From CAIUGU01 sp031398625 (GTDB lineage: Bacteria; Pseudomonadota; Gammaproteobacteria; Steroidobacterales; Steroidobacteraceae), in contig JANNNQ010000264.1 in NCBI GenBank assembly GCA_031398625.1, forward strand, positions 1-13,433: 13,433 bases of DNA, written 5' to 3'. A program made the position numbers and the translations under genes. The first letter of the stretch is position 1. Each line of letters starts with the position of its first letter. The notes beneath the pieces were generated by a model that did no database searches, was not told the origin of the DNA, and saw nothing but the letters and a program-made list of their open reading frames with translations. Of this stretch, positions 7,205 through 13,433 are shown one piece after another.

Positions 7205-10200
7205 ATGAGTCCATTGAAGCGCGTTCTGATCGGCGGCATTGCCGTTGCATCGACGCTGCTGCTTGTCGCAATCGGCGGTTTGCTCTCGGCGCCGCTGTGG
7301 ATCGATGCCGCCGCCGTCAGGAAGGAAATCGCCATCCTGGTGCTACGTGCGACCGGGGATGTCGCCGAACTCGATCGCATCCAACTTCGACTGTTTCCGC
7401 CGTTCAGCGTCGAAGTCACGGGGCCACGGTACACCGTGCCGGACGTTGCGGAAGTCAACGCCCGCACTGCAGAGGTCGATCTGGCATTCTGGCCGCTGTT
7501 TGCGGGCCGGGTACAGCCGGGAAGCGTACACCTGACCGGATTGCGGGCAACGATCCGTGTGCCTGCCGGAGCGGTGGACGCAAAACCCTCATCGCCGGCG
7601 GAGCTGGAACGGCGTTTGCGCGATATCCTGGCTGGCATCACGCGCGCGGCTCCCGAGCTGAGTGCCAGTGCTGAAGACGCCGTCCTCACGCTGCATCTGC
7701 CCGGTAGGGCGCCTTTCGTATTGAAGAATGTCGATGCGCAATTCCGTACATCTGGCGGCATCATTGAGTCCAAGGTATCCGCCGTCTCCGATGTCTGGGA
7801 GCGGGCTTCCCTGACATTCTCGGTTCTGGGCGATTCGCTCCAGGGCGCGGGCCGCCTGGAATTCGTCGGACTGAGTGCGGGGGGCATCCAGGATCTGGTT
7901 GGAATTGACGCCAGCCTGCCCCGTGCAGAAGCCTACCTGATTGGACGCGTCGACTGGCAGATGCGCGGGCTTTCCGACCTGAAGGCGGAAGCTGTTGCCT
8001 CCACGCCGCGGCTGACGCTTCAAAGGAACGGCGCCGCGCAGGAGATCCGGGGAATCGTCGCGGCAGCCGGACTGGAACTCGAGGGCCCGGCAATGAAGCT
8101 GAGTGTGCACCGTCTCTACGCGCAGGCGCCAAATTTGCTGCTGGGCGCCGGCCTGATTCGCGATGAGCGCGGACATCACGAACTGGAGCTTGACGCCAGC
8201 GGCGCAGACCTTGTGGCCCTGCAGTCTGCCGCGCGCACGCTCGCTTCTGATATCCCATGGATTTCGAGACCCCCGGCCCTGCTCCGCGCAGGAACGTTGA
8301 CCACCCTGCATCTGGACAGCAGCGGTGACAGCCTGTCGGAGTTGTTCGATATCCCCGCCCTGCGCGGCGAAGCCACCCTTGACGGAGTGACGCTGGACAT
8401 CGCCCAGCCGGCCCTCACGCTTTCCGGCGTCGGCGGCCGCATCGGCATCGATCACGGAGACCTGCAGGTGCGGAACGCAACCGCGGTCGTGGGGAAATCC
8501 GTGCTGCACAACGGGCAGCTCGCGATGCGGCTGACGGATGATTCCGTCGACGACCTGCGCGCCGAAGCGCTGATCGATCTCGACCTCGGAGAAACGATCG
8601 CGCTGGCAAAACGGCTCATCCGGCGCAAGGGAGTCGACCTCCAGCTCGAGGCGGTGCAAAAACTCGAGGGCAAGGCGCAGGCGCATATCGCACTTTGGGG
8701 AAATCCGCAAGCACTGCAGGCCTCGGTGGAAATGTCCCAGGTGGCGTTGTTCGTGCAGCACCGCTACGTCCCGCTGCCCTTGAGGCTGAGTGGCGGGCAG
8801 TTCACCTATGCGAAAGGCGCGATCAGCTTGCACGATGCTGCCGGCGGGTTCGGACAGTCCGGCTTCGAAAACCTGGACGCATCGCTGATACTGTCCCCGC
8901 CCTACCGTTTCGAGGTCTCGCAACGCAACGCCAGCCTTTCCCTTGAGGAGTTGTACGCCGCAGCGCGCAACATTCCGGCGTTGAAGCCCGCCCTCACGGA
9001 GATTCGCGACCTGACGGGTAAGGCCTCCCTGTCGGAAGTCGCGGCCAAAGGTGCCCTGCAGACGCCGGAAGAGACGCGCTTCCGGGCGGTCGTCAATCCG
9101 CACAACGTGAAGCTGCTTGCGCAGCGCGTCGATGCCGAGATACTGTTCGACGGTGGCCGGATCGAAGTCTCGGATCGCCTGATCGATGCGAGGGAGGTCT
9201 CGGTCAGCGTGATGGATTCGGACTTGCGTGTTTCCGCCCATGCGGAAAACTACCGCACCGGCATCCGCGCGATCGATGCCTCGATCGGCGGCGACCTGGG
9301 CGCCGCAACGCTGGAACGGGTTTACAAAGCGACAGGTCTGGCACCCGCGATGCAACTGCGTGCACCGTTGCATATTGCAGACTCGAAGATTGCATGGAAA
9401 GACAACGGCGACGTTTCGTTCAAAGGCAAGGGCCAGGCCGCCGGAACCATCGACCTGGACATTGCCGCCCGCAAGGCCGGGAACAAGCTGAACCTCGATC
9501 GCCTCGCGCTGAAGGACGCGTCCTCCGATGTGATCCTCTCCGGGGAATACGCGGGCGAGAATATCAACGCCGCATTCAAGGGCAAGCTGACGGGTGCGAC
9601 CCTGGCCGGCCTGCTGGTCCAGCCGCCGGTCTCAATGGATAAGGTTGAGGGTGACATGCAGGCCGGGATTCACCTCGGCAAGCCGTGGATCACCCTTTTG
9701 CAGGGACGGCTGCGGGGCGCCAATATAACCATTCCCGGAGATCACAAGATCCCATTGCAGGTGGAACGATTTGTCCTGACGGCGGGCGGCGAGAAAATCA
9801 GGGTCGAGGAGGCCGTTCTGTCCGCCGGCGGGAATCGCGTCGAGTTCAGCGGCGATATCACCCGCGAGAACGAGAAGTTCGTGCTCGATGCCGATCTGCG
9901 CGCCGAGCGGATCGTGCTGCCGAAGTCCATGATGGATTCCGGAGACAAGAAGGAAGAAGGCGACAGCAAGTTCAAGCTCTCGGACCTTCCCGTGGCCGGT
10001 CGCATCGGCCTCGACATCCGCAGCCTGGAGACGGAACGCGTGACCCTGGCGCCGCTCGTGGCCGAAATCAGAGTCGCACAGGAAAATCTGAATCTGCGGA
10101 TAAACGAAGCCGCACTTTGCGGGATCACGCTGTCGGGAACCGTGGTGGGACACCTCGAGGACCTCCAGCTGGCCGGCGGCCTGACGGCGCGCAATTCGGA

Positions 10201-10849
10201 TCTTCAGAAATCCATCGCCTGCCTGACCGGCGAGCGCATCGTCGGCAGCGGACAAATGGACGTAGATGCCAGCTTCACTGCCCGGGGCCCGTTGACCACG
10301 CTGGGGGAACGGCTGGTCGGCCCATTCTCGGCAAGCGCCCGCGACGGTCAAATCGACAAGTTCGACACGCTGAACCGGATATTTGCGTTCCTGGATGTCA
10401 CGGAACTGGTGCGCGGCCAGAAAATCGGGGTTGCCGGCAACGGCCTGCCTTACCGGACCGCGCACGTCAAGGGAGCGCTGGCAGGGACCGAAGTCCACAT
10501 AGAGGAAGCGGTGATTTACGCACAGTCGGTGCATGTCGTCGCCACCGGTGACATCGACTACGGCACCGGCGGCCTCAGGATGGACGTGCTGGTGGCGCCT
10601 TTGCAGACCGCCAACGCGATTCTCGACAAGATACCGATCGTGAAACGCATCTTTGGCGGCACCGTCCTGGCGCTGCCCGTACAGGTTTTGGGAACCGTGC
10701 AGAATCCGATCGTGGTGCCGTTGGGCCCGGGTGCTGTTGCTTCGCGAATGACGAGCATTTTCGCCAATACACTTCGGTTGCCCGTCGACGCCGTCAAGAT
10801 CTTTTCGCCGAATGCATCCGGCAAAGATTCCGGCCGGGAGGTCAAGTAA
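7205..10849 (+). CDS. AsmA-like envelope protein (AsmA/YhdP-type, inner-membrane anchored)
   Basis: This 1214-residue protein has one N-terminal membrane anchor (about residues 6-28) and a very long, strand-rich periplasmic body. The AsmA-type N-terminal region follows the anchor (about 33-120, with RIQLRLFPPFSVEVTG and DLAFWPLFAGRVQPGSVHL). The C-terminal AsmA-like region (about 970-1190) includes GQIDKFDTLNRIFAFLDV, a G-PYRTAHVKGAL block and DKIPIVKRIFGGT. Family members such as AsmA, TamB and YhdP are long beta-groove proteins thought to carry phospholipids between the two membranes; YhdP has a similar size. There are only two cysteines, C972 and C1006. The ATG at 7205 is preferred over a TTG at 7196; neither has a good ribosome site, so the start is less certain than the identity. 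It is followed by an outer-membrane barrel gene on the same strand. Confidence 0.85.
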   Translation: MSPLKRVLIGGIAVASTLLLVAIGGLLSAPLWIDAAAVRKEIAILVLRATGDVAELDRIQLRLFPPFSVEVTGPRYTVPDVAEVNARTAEVDLAFWPLFAGRVQPGSVHLTGLRATIRVPAGAVDAKPSSPAELERRLRDILAGITRAAPELSASAEDAVLTLHLPGRAPFVLKNVDAQFRTSGGIIESKVSAVSDVWERASLTFSVLGDSLQGAGRLEFVGLSAGGIQDLVGIDASLPRAEAYLIGRVDWQMRGLSDLKAEAVASTPRLTLQRNGAAQEIRGIVAAAGLELEGPAMKLSVHRLYAQAPNLLLGAGLIRDERGHHELELDASGADLVALQSAARTLASDIPWISRPPALLRAGTLTTLHLDSSGDSLSELFDIPALRGEATLDGVTLDIAQPALTLSGVGGRIGIDHGDLQVRNATAVVGKSVLHNGQLAMRLTDDSVDDLRAEALIDLDLGETIALAKRLIRRKGVDLQLEAVQKLEGKAQAHIALWGNPQALQASVEMSQVALFVQHRYVPLPLRLSGGQFTYAKGAISLHDAAGGFGQSGFENLDASLILSPPYRFEVSQRNASLSLEELYAAARNIPALKPALTEIRDLTGKASLSEVAAKGALQTPEETRFRAVVNPHNVKLLAQRVDAEILFDGGRIEVSDRLIDAREVSVSVMDSDLRVSAHAENYRTGIRAIDASIGGDLGAATLERVYKATGLAPAMQLRAPLHIADSKIAWKDNGDVSFKGKGQAAGTIDLDIAARKAGNKLNLDRLALKDASSDVILSGEYAGENINAAFKGKLTGATLAGLLVQPPVSMDKVEGDMQAGIHLGKPWITLLQGRLRGANITIPGDHKIPLQVERFVLTAGGEKIRVEEAVLSAGGNRVEFSGDITRENEKFVLDADLRAERIVLPKSMMDSGDKKEEGDSKFKLSDLPVAGRIGLDIRSLETERVTLAPLVAEIRVAQENLNLRINEAALCGITLSGTVVGHLEDLQLAGGLTARNSDLQKSIACLTGERIVGSGQMDVDASFTARGPLTTLGERLVGPFSASARDGQIDKFDTLNRIFAFLDVTELVRGQKIGVAGNGLPYRTAHVKGALAGTEVHIEEAVIYAQSVHVVATGDIDYGTGGLRMDVLVAPLQTANAILDKIPIVKRIFGGTVLALPVQVLGTVQNPIVVPLGPGAVASRMTSIFANTLRLPVDAVKIFSPNASGKDSGREVK

Positions 10850-10850
10850 G

Positions 10851-10970
10851 ATGGCGCAGCACCGGACGGGATTGTCGGGCGTCATGGCACATTCCGTACC
10901 GGGTACCCCAAACACCGATTGCACGGCCGATGCAGGCGTGGACCAGTCAAGCAAAGGAGGATGGAAATGA
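10851..10970 (+). CDS. Possible 39-residue ORF between the AsmA-like and barrel genes
   Basis: An ATG at 10851 lies one base after the AsmA-like stop, with GGGAGG at 10836-10841 (inside the AsmA-like 3' end) 9 bases upstream. The frame runs 39 codons and ends in a TGA that overlaps the ATG of the barrel gene as ATGA. The peptide is hydrophilic (two Cys-free halves around NTDCTADAG, one Cys) with no signal or membrane segment, and I recognise no family. It could be a coupling ORF that carries ribosomes through to the barrel gene, or it could be chance. Evidence is spacing and ribosome site only. Confidence 0.3.
   Translation: MAQHRTGLSGVMAHSVPGTPNTDCTADAGVDQSSKGGWK
10953..10960 (+). promoter_or_regulatory. 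Strong ribosome binding site fixing the barrel-protein start
   Basis: AAAGGAGG lies 6 bases before the ATG at 10967, an almost ideal Shine-Dalgarno match and spacing. It places the start exactly at the beginning of a signal peptide. The open frame continues upstream to 10919, but that start has no such site. Confidence 0.8.
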
Positions 10971-11650
10971 ATTCAACAAACCGCTTCGTGGTTCAGGGGG
11001 CACTGGCCCTGGCAGGATTTTTCTGCATCTCCATCACTTACGCCCAGAACGCCACCGAACGCGCGGAACATTGGGAGGCGAGCTTCCATGTCACGGAAAC
11101 CGAGTCCGAAACCGTGAACGGCGACAATTCGGCCACCGCCGACATCGACAGCGGCATCGGCTTTGGATTTGGCTTCGGCTACAACTTCAACGATCACCTC
11201 GGGCTCGAGTTCAATACCAGCTGGCGCGAGGCGGACTATACGGCCACGACGACGCCGGCTGCCGGCAACGGCAACGGTCCGCAATCCTTCTCGGGCACGC
11301 TGGAAGTCGGCACGTTCGCGGTCAATGGCGTGTACAACTTCCTTGCCAAGGCGCTGACGCCGTTCGTCACCGGGGGCGTGGGTGCAACTTACGTGAACAC
11401 CGACATTCCCGACGGCCTGCCCGCCAACGTCTGCTGGTACGACCCCTGGTGGGGGTATTACTGCGGCACTGTGGTCCCCACCAAATCGGAAACCTACTTC
11501 AGCTACAACGTCGGCGCAGGCGTGCGCTGGGATTCGAAGGGATCCCTGTTCCTGCGCGGCCTGGTCAGCAAGCAATGGCTAGATGTCGGCGGTGGCGCGG
11601 GGACCCCGGCCTTTACGCAGTTCCGCGTCGACATCGGCGCGCGCTTCTGA
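10967..11650 (+). CDS. Outer-membrane beta-barrel protein (small OmpA/opacity-like barrel)
   Basis: This 227-residue protein has a signal peptide ending at about residue 26 (SITYAQ, cleavage around A26/Q27). The mature chain shows alternating-residue strands typical of eight-stranded barrels: WEASFHVTETE, GFGFGFGYNF, LGLEFNTSWRE, TFAVNGVYNF, TPFVTGGVGATYV, YFSYNVGAGVRW, FLRGLVSKQW and TQFRVDIGARF. The last residue is Phe, the usual signal for BAM-dependent assembly. One loop (about 155-170) is aromatic-rich with C156 and C166 flanking WYDPWWGYY, so it is probably a disulfide-closed surface or periplasmic turn. It follows the AsmA-like gene by 117 bases and may share its transcript. The role is likely structural or as a small pore; the ligand is unknown. 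Confidence 0.85.
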   Translation: MNSTNRFVVQGALALAGFFCISITYAQNATERAEHWEASFHVTETESETVNGDNSATADIDSGIGFGFGFGYNFNDHLGLEFNTSWREADYTATTTPAAGNGNGPQSFSGTLEVGTFAVNGVYNFLAKALTPFVTGGVGATYVNTDIPDGLPANVCWYDPWWGYYCGTVVPTKSETYFSYNVGAGVRWDSKGSLFLRGLVSKQWLDVGGGAGTPAFTQFRVDIGARF

Positions 11651-11666
11651 GGCAACGTACTCCACC

Positions 11667-11697
11667 CGGCGTCATGGCCCTACCGCAAGCGACGCCG
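11667..11697. repeat. Inverted repeat between the convergent barrel and cupin genes
   Basis: CGGCGTC at 11667-11673 pairs with GACGCCG at 11691-11697 across a 17-base loop. Sitting between two convergent stops (11650 and 11705), it could be a bidirectional terminator, but no T-run follows on either strand and the loop is long. The terminator call is therefore weak. Confidence 0.3.
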
Positions 11698-11704
11698 CGT
11701 CCGG

Positions 11705-12076
11705 TTAAAGAAATTTATTGGGTTTGAGAAACATGCCCAGCAGCAGCGCGCCTTCGGGTGCGGTCGCCACGTGCCGGCTGCCCGCCGGACGCCACACATA
11801 TTCTCCCGCCTTCACCTGTCCCTCCTCATCCACCAGCCTGCCTTCCAGCACGTAGGTCTGCTCGACCCCGACATGCTCATGCAGCGGCAGCACCGCGCCC
11901 GGCGCCATGCGCGTCAGGCTGGTCATCAGCCCCGTTTCCTTGTCCTCGAGCAGCATCTTGATCTCCACGCCGGGGAACGCGGTCTTGCGCCATTCCAGAT
12001 CGTCCATTTTCACGTAGCGCGATGAGAGCGGCTTCAGTTCGCCCTCGGCTTTCCAATCCGGTGTGTGAGCGGCCAT
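11705..12076 (-). CDS. Single-domain metal-binding cupin (ChrR-like cupin)
   Basis: The 123-residue protein is a small double-stranded beta-helix cupin. Cupin motif 1 is complete from G60 to G79, with H66, H68 and E72 as metal ligands. Motif 2 runs G91, P97, G99, H102 and supplies the fourth ligand; the usual final Asn is Ala (A106). The fold resembles the C-terminal cupin of ChrR-type anti-sigma factors and small stand-alone dioxygenase-like cupins. There is no zinc-binding anti-sigma N-terminus, so this is not a full ChrR. The start at 12076 has GGGAGG about 7 bases upstream on the minus strand. Its substrate cannot be told from sequence. The region just upstream is occupied by the repeat element at 12118-12320. 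Confidence 0.83.
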   Translation of the reverse strand: MAAHTPDWKAEGELKPLSSRYVKMDDLEWRKTAFPGVEIKMLLEDKETGLMTSLTRMAPGAVLPLHEHVGVEQTYVLEGRLVDEEGQVKAGEYVWRPAGSRHVATAPEGALLLGMFLKPNKFL

Positions 12077-12117
12077 CCCTGCCCTCCCTCGTCAAACCGT
12101 TACGACGGTCTACGTCT

Positions 12118-12320
12118 CACCACGAAAACACGAAGGTCACGAAGGGACACGAAGAAAGGCAAGAAAAGGGAAATATTTGTCGCCCGGAACCTGACCCGTG
12201 ACGCTCGCTCTATCAGCGCTGGCAAACAATCCTATGCAGAACCCATCTCGTCCGGTCTTCTTCGTGTTCCTTCGTGTTCTTCGTGTCTGCTACGCTTCAA
12301 GTGTTCCCTTGTTCGTGGTG
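12118..12320. repeat. MITE-like dispersed repeat made of CACGAA/TTCGTG units
   Basis: The ends are perfect 9-bp inverted repeats, CACCACGAA at 12118-12126 and TTCGTGGTG at 12312-12320. The left arm carries CACGAA at 12121, 12129, 12138 and 12148. The right arm carries TTCGTG at 12261, 12271, 12280 and 12312, so the two arms are roughly inverted copies around a core of about 100 bases. Similar CACGAAGG-rich elements are scattered in intergenic regions of many environmental bacteria and give spurious ORFs beginning like TTKTRR, as here. No transposase is encoded and no clear target-site duplication is visible. It fills nearly the whole gap between the cupin and dehydrogenase genes. Confidence 0.65.
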
Positions 12321-12333
12321 CGCAGTAGAGTCC

Positions 12334-13224
12334 CTAGACTTGAGTAATGAGCGGCTTGCCAGCGAAGAATGCCGCCAGGTTGTCCACCACCAGTTGCCCC
12401 ATGGCAGCCCGGGTCCAGTGCGTGCCGCTGGAAACATGCGGCTGCAGCACGACGTTGTCGAGCTTGAACAAGGCCTCCGGCACTTTCGGTTCGGCGACGA
12501 ACACGTCGAGGCCGGCGCCGGCGATCCGGCCGTTTACCAGAGCGTCCACCAGCGCCGGTTCGTCCACGGTCGATCCGCGCGAGACATTGATGAGATACCC
12601 ATCCTTGCCGAGGGCGTCGATCACCTCGCGACTGGCGATGCGTTCGGTCTCCTTGCCGCCGGGACACGCCAGGATCAGGACCTTCACGTCGCGGGCCATA
12701 TCGACGGGCTTCGCGTAGTACTCGTAGGGGACGTCCGGCTGGCGATTGCGGCTGTGATAGGAGACCTTCATGCCGAAGGCCTCGGCCCTCTTCGCAATGG
12801 CCTTGCCGATGCGGCCCAGGCCGATGATGCCCACCTTGTTGCCCGAAACCTTGTCCGCCAGCGGCGCGCCGCCTTTGAGCCAGTTGCCGGCGCGCACGAA
12901 CTTGTCGTTGAACACGGTGCGGCGCATGGTCGCGAGCAACAGTACCATCGCATTGTCGGCTACGCATTCCGTCAGCACGTCCGGTGTATTGGTCACGGCG
13001 ATACCGAGCTTCTTCGCCGCCGGAACATCGATGCCATCGACGCCGACACCGAAGCAGGAAATGATTTTCAGCTTCGGGAACCGGCCCATCAGCGCCACGG
13101 GCATGCCTTCATGGCCTGCGGTCGCCGCGGCAGTAATGCGATCCGAGACGCCCGCGACAAACGCATCCTTATCGGCGGTTTCGTAGAAACGATGCACCGT
13201 GTAGGCTGCATCCAGCTGTTTCAT
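12334..13224 (-). CDS. D-2-hydroxyacid dehydrogenase (glyoxylate/hydroxypyruvate reductase type), 5' end damaged
   Basis: The enzyme reduces 2-keto acids such as glyoxylate or hydroxypyruvate with NAD(P)H, in the cytoplasm. Counting from the ATG at 13224, the 296 residues contain the Rossmann motif VGIIGLGRIG (131-140). The catalytic triad of the family is R216 (NVSRGS), E245 (DVFVAEP) and H263 (LQPHVSSGT). SRNR after the second strand suggests NADPH preference (inference). The ATG has no ribosome site. In-frame codons upstream to about 13263 encode PDLLLICPLFPAT, which fits the normal N-terminal strand of this family, so the true gene begins earlier. No ATG, GTG or TTG start is available before the frame meets SecY-derived sequence. 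The native 5' end therefore seems to be lost by rearrangement or an assembly join. Confidence 0.85.
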   Translation of the reverse strand: MKQLDAAYTVHRFYETADKDAFVAGVSDRITAAATAGHEGMPVALMGRFPKLKIISCFGVGVDGIDVPAAKKLGIAVTNTPDVLTECVADNAMVLLLATMRRTVFNDKFVRAGNWLKGGAPLADKVSGNKVGIIGLGRIGKAIAKRAEAFGMKVSYHSRNRQPDVPYEYYAKPVDMARDVKVLILACPGGKETERIASREVIDALGKDGYLINVSRGSTVDEPALVDALVNGRIAGAGLDVFVAEPKVPEALFKLDNVVLQPHVSSGTHWTRAAMGQLVVDNLAAFFAGKPLITQV

Positions 13225-13433
13225 CGTTGCGGGGAACAGCGGGCAGATCAGCAGCAGATCGGGCGGTCTTCTTGCCCGGCCGGTAGCCGGGGATGAAGCT
13301 GCCGTGGTCCTTCAGGTTGTCCGCGATCTCCGTCGGGTTGAACGTGATCGCCACCCAGAAGTACGTGAACACGTAGATCATGATCACGTACATGAAGTTG
13401 TACAACCAGCCGCGGTGGTTCTGGAACATGTTC
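13169..13433 (-). pseudogene. secY: Preprotein translocase SecY fragment, truncated and out of frame with the next gene
   Basis: The frame enters from beyond the window and encodes about 57 residues of SecY (13432 down to about 13262). These comprise a membrane helix (YNFMYVIMIYVFTYFWVAI), then FNPTEIADNLKDHGSFIPG and the conserved cytoplasmic loop YRPGKKTA, whose Arg corresponds to the functionally important Arg357 of E. coli SecY. After that, homology stops; the remaining codons to the stop at 13169 are a frame-shifted reading of the dehydrogenase gene. SecY should continue for roughly 80 more residues with two helices. The GSFIPGYRPGKKTA wording looks more like Verrucomicrobia/Planctomycetes than Proteobacteria (from memory, moderate confidence). 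Codons here are almost all G/C-ending, unlike the neighbours. An essential gene broken this way suggests a chimeric assembly or a stray recombined copy. Confidence 0.75.

Noticed and set aside
7589..9373. Long minus-strand open frame (594 codons) inside the AsmA-like gene; a second of 440 codons at 9632-10954
   Set aside because: Both lie antisense to a clearly coding AsmA-like gene, have no ribosome site or recognisable domain, and have the Arg/Gln/Gly-rich composition typical of antisense frames in GC-rich DNA.
12096..12109. ACCGT/ACGGT inverted repeat just upstream of the cupin gene, considered as an operator
   Set aside because: Only five pairs with a four-base loop; too short to claim without conservation data.
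12121..12285. Repeated CACGAA units considered as a CRISPR array
   Set aside because: Units are 6 bases with 8-10 base spacing and appear in inverted orientation in the two halves; there are no uniform spacers and no cas gene.
12065..12328. 87-codon open frame through the CACGAA element
   Set aside because: Its product is a translation of repeat DNA (TTKTRRSRRDTKK and similar), a well-known type of spurious ORF.

Overview
The window is GC-rich and gene-dense, with protein families typical of a Gram-negative proteobacterium: a HlyD-type periplasmic adaptor, an AsmA-like envelope protein, a signal-peptide-bearing outer-membrane beta-barrel ending in Phe, and an AI-2E family permease. It is probably a beta- or gammaproteobacterium, but no rRNA or reliable marker gene is present to fix this. 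The only universal marker, a SecY fragment at the right end, looks more like the PVC group (Verrucomicrobia/Planctomycetes). It sits at a broken junction, so it should not be used to name the organism.

Layout. (1) Positions 1-3581, plus strand: a tightly packed operon of a HlyD-type adaptor (5' end outside the window), a DUF2955/FUSC-like inner-membrane protein overlapping it by 11 bases, a 155-residue four-helix membrane protein, and a FAD-dependent DAO-family oxidoreductase. This looks like an efflux pump core co-transcribed with an amine/amino-acid oxidase-like enzyme. (2) Positions 3647-6834, minus strand: an 84-residue conserved-looking protein, a five-helix VIT1/CCC1-like protein, an AI-2E family permease, and a secreted DUF4344 metallopeptidase coupled to the permease by a TGATG stop/start overlap. 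A near-perfect 13-bp inverted repeat lies between the VIT-like gene and the permease. (3) Positions 6835-7204: a 370-bp divergent intergenic region with a possible promoter and a 12-bp palindrome. (4) Positions 7205-11650, plus strand: a 1214-residue AsmA-like protein followed by an eight-strand-type outer-membrane barrel; a 39-codon ORF sits exactly between them. (5) Positions 11705-12076, minus strand: a single-domain cupin with a full set of metal ligands. (6) Positions 12118-12320: a non-coding, MITE-like dispersed repeat built from CACGAA/TTCGTG units with 9-bp terminal inverted repeats. (7) Positions 12334-13433, minus strand: a D-2-hydroxyacid dehydrogenase whose 5' end runs, without a plausible native start, into an out-of-frame SecY fragment.

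Blocks 1, 2 and 4 concern the cell envelope (efflux, permease plus periplasmic protease, lipid-transport-type protein plus outer-membrane barrel). I see no defence system, CRISPR array, prophage or complete insertion sequence. The points most worth a second look are the SecY/dehydrogenase junction, the CACGAA element, the permease-metallopeptidase coupling and the pump-plus-oxidase operon.
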